NCBI GenBank assembly: GCA_003520545.1
Contig: DOUP01000160.1
Span: 1-12,125, forward strand
Source of the DNA: Maritimibacter sp.
Lineage (GTDB): Bacteria; Pseudomonadota; Alphaproteobacteria; Rhodobacterales; Rhodobacteraceae
Direction of reading: 5' to 3'
Length of the DNA: 12,125 bases
Below the pieces are notes generated by a model. That model was not told the origin of the DNA. It searched no databases and saw only the letters and a program-made list of their open reading frames with translations. Made by a program: the position numbers and the translations under genes. Shown piece after piece: positions 11,002 through 12,125 of this stretch. Within the stretch, counting starts at the first letter, position 1. Each line of letters starts with the position of its first letter.

Positions 11002-12125
11002 TTACTTGTTCATCCGGTTGTCGATGAGGTCATCAACCACCGAGGGATCTGCCAGCGTCGAGGTGTCGCCAAGCGCGCCGTAATCGTTCTCGGCGATCTT
11101 GCGCAGGATGCGGCGCATGATCTTGCCGGAGCGGGTTTTCGGCAGGCCCGGTGCCCATTGGATGAGGTCGGGCGAGGCAATGGGGCCGATTTCCTGGCGG
11201 ACCCAGTTGCGCAACTCGGTCTTGAGCTCGTCCGTGTATTCCTCGCCTTCCATCAGGGTCACGTAGCAGTAGATGCCTTGCCCCTTGATATCGTGCGGAT
11301 AGCCGACGACGGCGGCCTCGGCGACCTTGGCGTGGGCGACGAGGGCGCTTTCGACTTCGGCTGTGCCCATGCGGTGGCCGGAGACGTTGATGACGTCATC
11401 GACTCGGCCCGTGATCCAGTAGTCACCATCGGCGTCGCGGCGGCAGCCGTCACCCGCGAAGTAGTAGCCTTTGTAATCGGAGAAGTAGGTTTTCACGAAG
11501 CGTTCGTGGTCACCGTAGACCGTGCGCATCTGGCCCGGCCAGCTGTCAGCGATACAGAGCACGCCTTCGCAGGGCGATTCGGCGATTTCCGCGCCGGTGG
11601 TCGGGTCCAGCACCACCGGCTGCACGCCGAAGAAAGGTTTCATGGCAGCGCCCGGTTTGGTTGCATGGGCGCCGGGCAGGGGGGTCATCATGTGACCGCC
11701 GGTTTCGGTCTGCCACCAGGTGTCGACGATGGGGCAGTTCCCCTTGCCGACGACCTCGTTATACCAGTTCCAGGCTTCCGGGTTGATCGGTTCGCCCACG
11801 GTGCCCAGCACCTTTAGGTCGGAGAGATCATACTTCTCGACCCATTCGGTGCCCTGTCCCATGAGTGCGCGGATCGCGGTGGGGGCGGTGTAGAACTGGT
11901 TGACCTTGTGCTTTTCGCAAACGGCCCAGAAGCGGCCTGCGTCCGGGTAGGTCGGCACGCCTTCAAACATCAGCGTGGTCGCGCCGTTGGCCAGTGGGCC
12001 GTAGACGATGTAGCTGTGGCCGGTCACCCAGCCCACGTCCGCGGTGCACCAGTAGATGTCGCCGTCGTGGTAGTCGAAGGTGACTTCGTGGGTCAGGGCC
12101 GCGTAGAGCAGGTAGCCGCCGGTGG
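11002..12125 (-). CDS. acs: Acetyl-CoA synthetase, C-terminal part (cut by window edge)
   Basis: The frame is open from the right edge to TAA (11004-11002), giving 373 residues, roughly the last 57 percent of a typical 650-residue Acs. Acs converts acetate, ATP and CoA to acetyl-CoA through acetyl-AMP. Visible Acs signatures: THEVTFDYHDGDIYWCTADV and GWVTGHSYIVYGPLANGATT near the start, FYTAPTAIRALMGQG, WWQTETGGHMMTPLPGA (AMP/acetate pocket including the tryptophan that limits substrate size), YYFAGDGCRRDADGDYWITG, RVDDVINVSGHRMGTAEVES and LPKTRSGKIMRRILR. The last holds the catalytic lysine that in many bacteria is inactivated by acetylation. The phosphate loop and N-terminal domain lie beyond the edge. 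A GTG at 12036 is internal and not a start. The C-terminus SVVDDLIDNRMNK is normal. Confidence 0.97.
   Translation of the reverse strand, partial: TGGYLLYAALTHEVTFDYHDGDIYWCTADVGWVTGHSYIVYGPLANGATTLMFEGVPTYPDAGRFWAVCEKHKVNQFYTAPTAIRALMGQGTEWVEKYDLSDLKVLGTVGEPINPEAWNWYNEVVGKGNCPIVDTWWQTETGGHMMTPLPGAHATKPGAAMKPFFGVQPVVLDPTTGAEIAESPCEGVLCIADSWPGQMRTVYGDHERFVKTYFSDYKGYYFAGDGCRRDADGDYWITGRVDDVINVSGHRMGTAEVESALVAHAKVAEAAVVGYPHDIKGQGIYCYVTLMEGEEYTDELKTELRNWVRQEIGPIASPDLIQWAPGLPKTRSGKIMRRILRKIAENDYGALGDTSTLADPSVVDDLIDNRMNK

Overview
The window reads as a chromosomal segment of an alphaproteobacterium, most likely a marine member of the Rhodobacteraceae (Roseobacter group). This is inferred from the high GC content, an NDUFA12-type complex I gene, a DUF2155 protein, an ECF sigma factor paired with a DUF6768-type membrane protein, and the order accB-accC-aat running toward DUF2155. 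No taxon-specific marker such as rRNA is present. Genes are dense and base composition looks even. I saw no mobile element, CRISPR array, tRNA or rRNA gene, and no gene-free stretch exceeds 300 bases.

Layout. The window opens with the last 48 codons of clpX, followed by an intrinsic terminator, then a Rid-family protein that lacks the RidA arginine. A small secreted or membrane-anchored protein of unknown function lies convergent to it. Next is a plus-strand cluster: NDUFA12, an MlaD-like MCE protein, and the exported DUF2155 protein. It converges, with a 46-base overlap, on the minus-strand operon accB-accC-aat (biotin carrier, biotin carboxylase, leucyl/phenylalanyl-tRNA-protein transferase). 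Upstream of accB is a minus-strand gene of unknown function.

A RutR-like TetR regulator is divergent from a two-gene operon: an AMP-forming acyl-CoA synthetase and a 3-hydroxybutyrate dehydrogenase. This looks like a small, locally regulated carboxylate or ketone-body module. It is followed by an ECF sigma factor overlapping a two-helix DUF6768-type membrane protein, a likely sigma/regulator pair. On the minus strand come an exported, very acidic PRC-barrel protein with five tandem 11-residue repeats, and the C-terminal part of acetyl-CoA synthetase, which runs off the right edge.

Metabolic theme. Acetyl-CoA supply (Acs), its carboxylation (AccBC) and 3-hydroxybutyrate oxidation (BDH plus CoA ligase) lie within 9 kb. 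They are in separate transcription units, so this may be coincidental. The most interesting candidates are the sigma-DUF6768 pair with a GGAAC-type promoter candidate, a similar GGAAC element upstream of the PRC-barrel gene, the 11-residue repeat array in that protein, and several well-formed inverted repeats in intergenic regions that could be operators.
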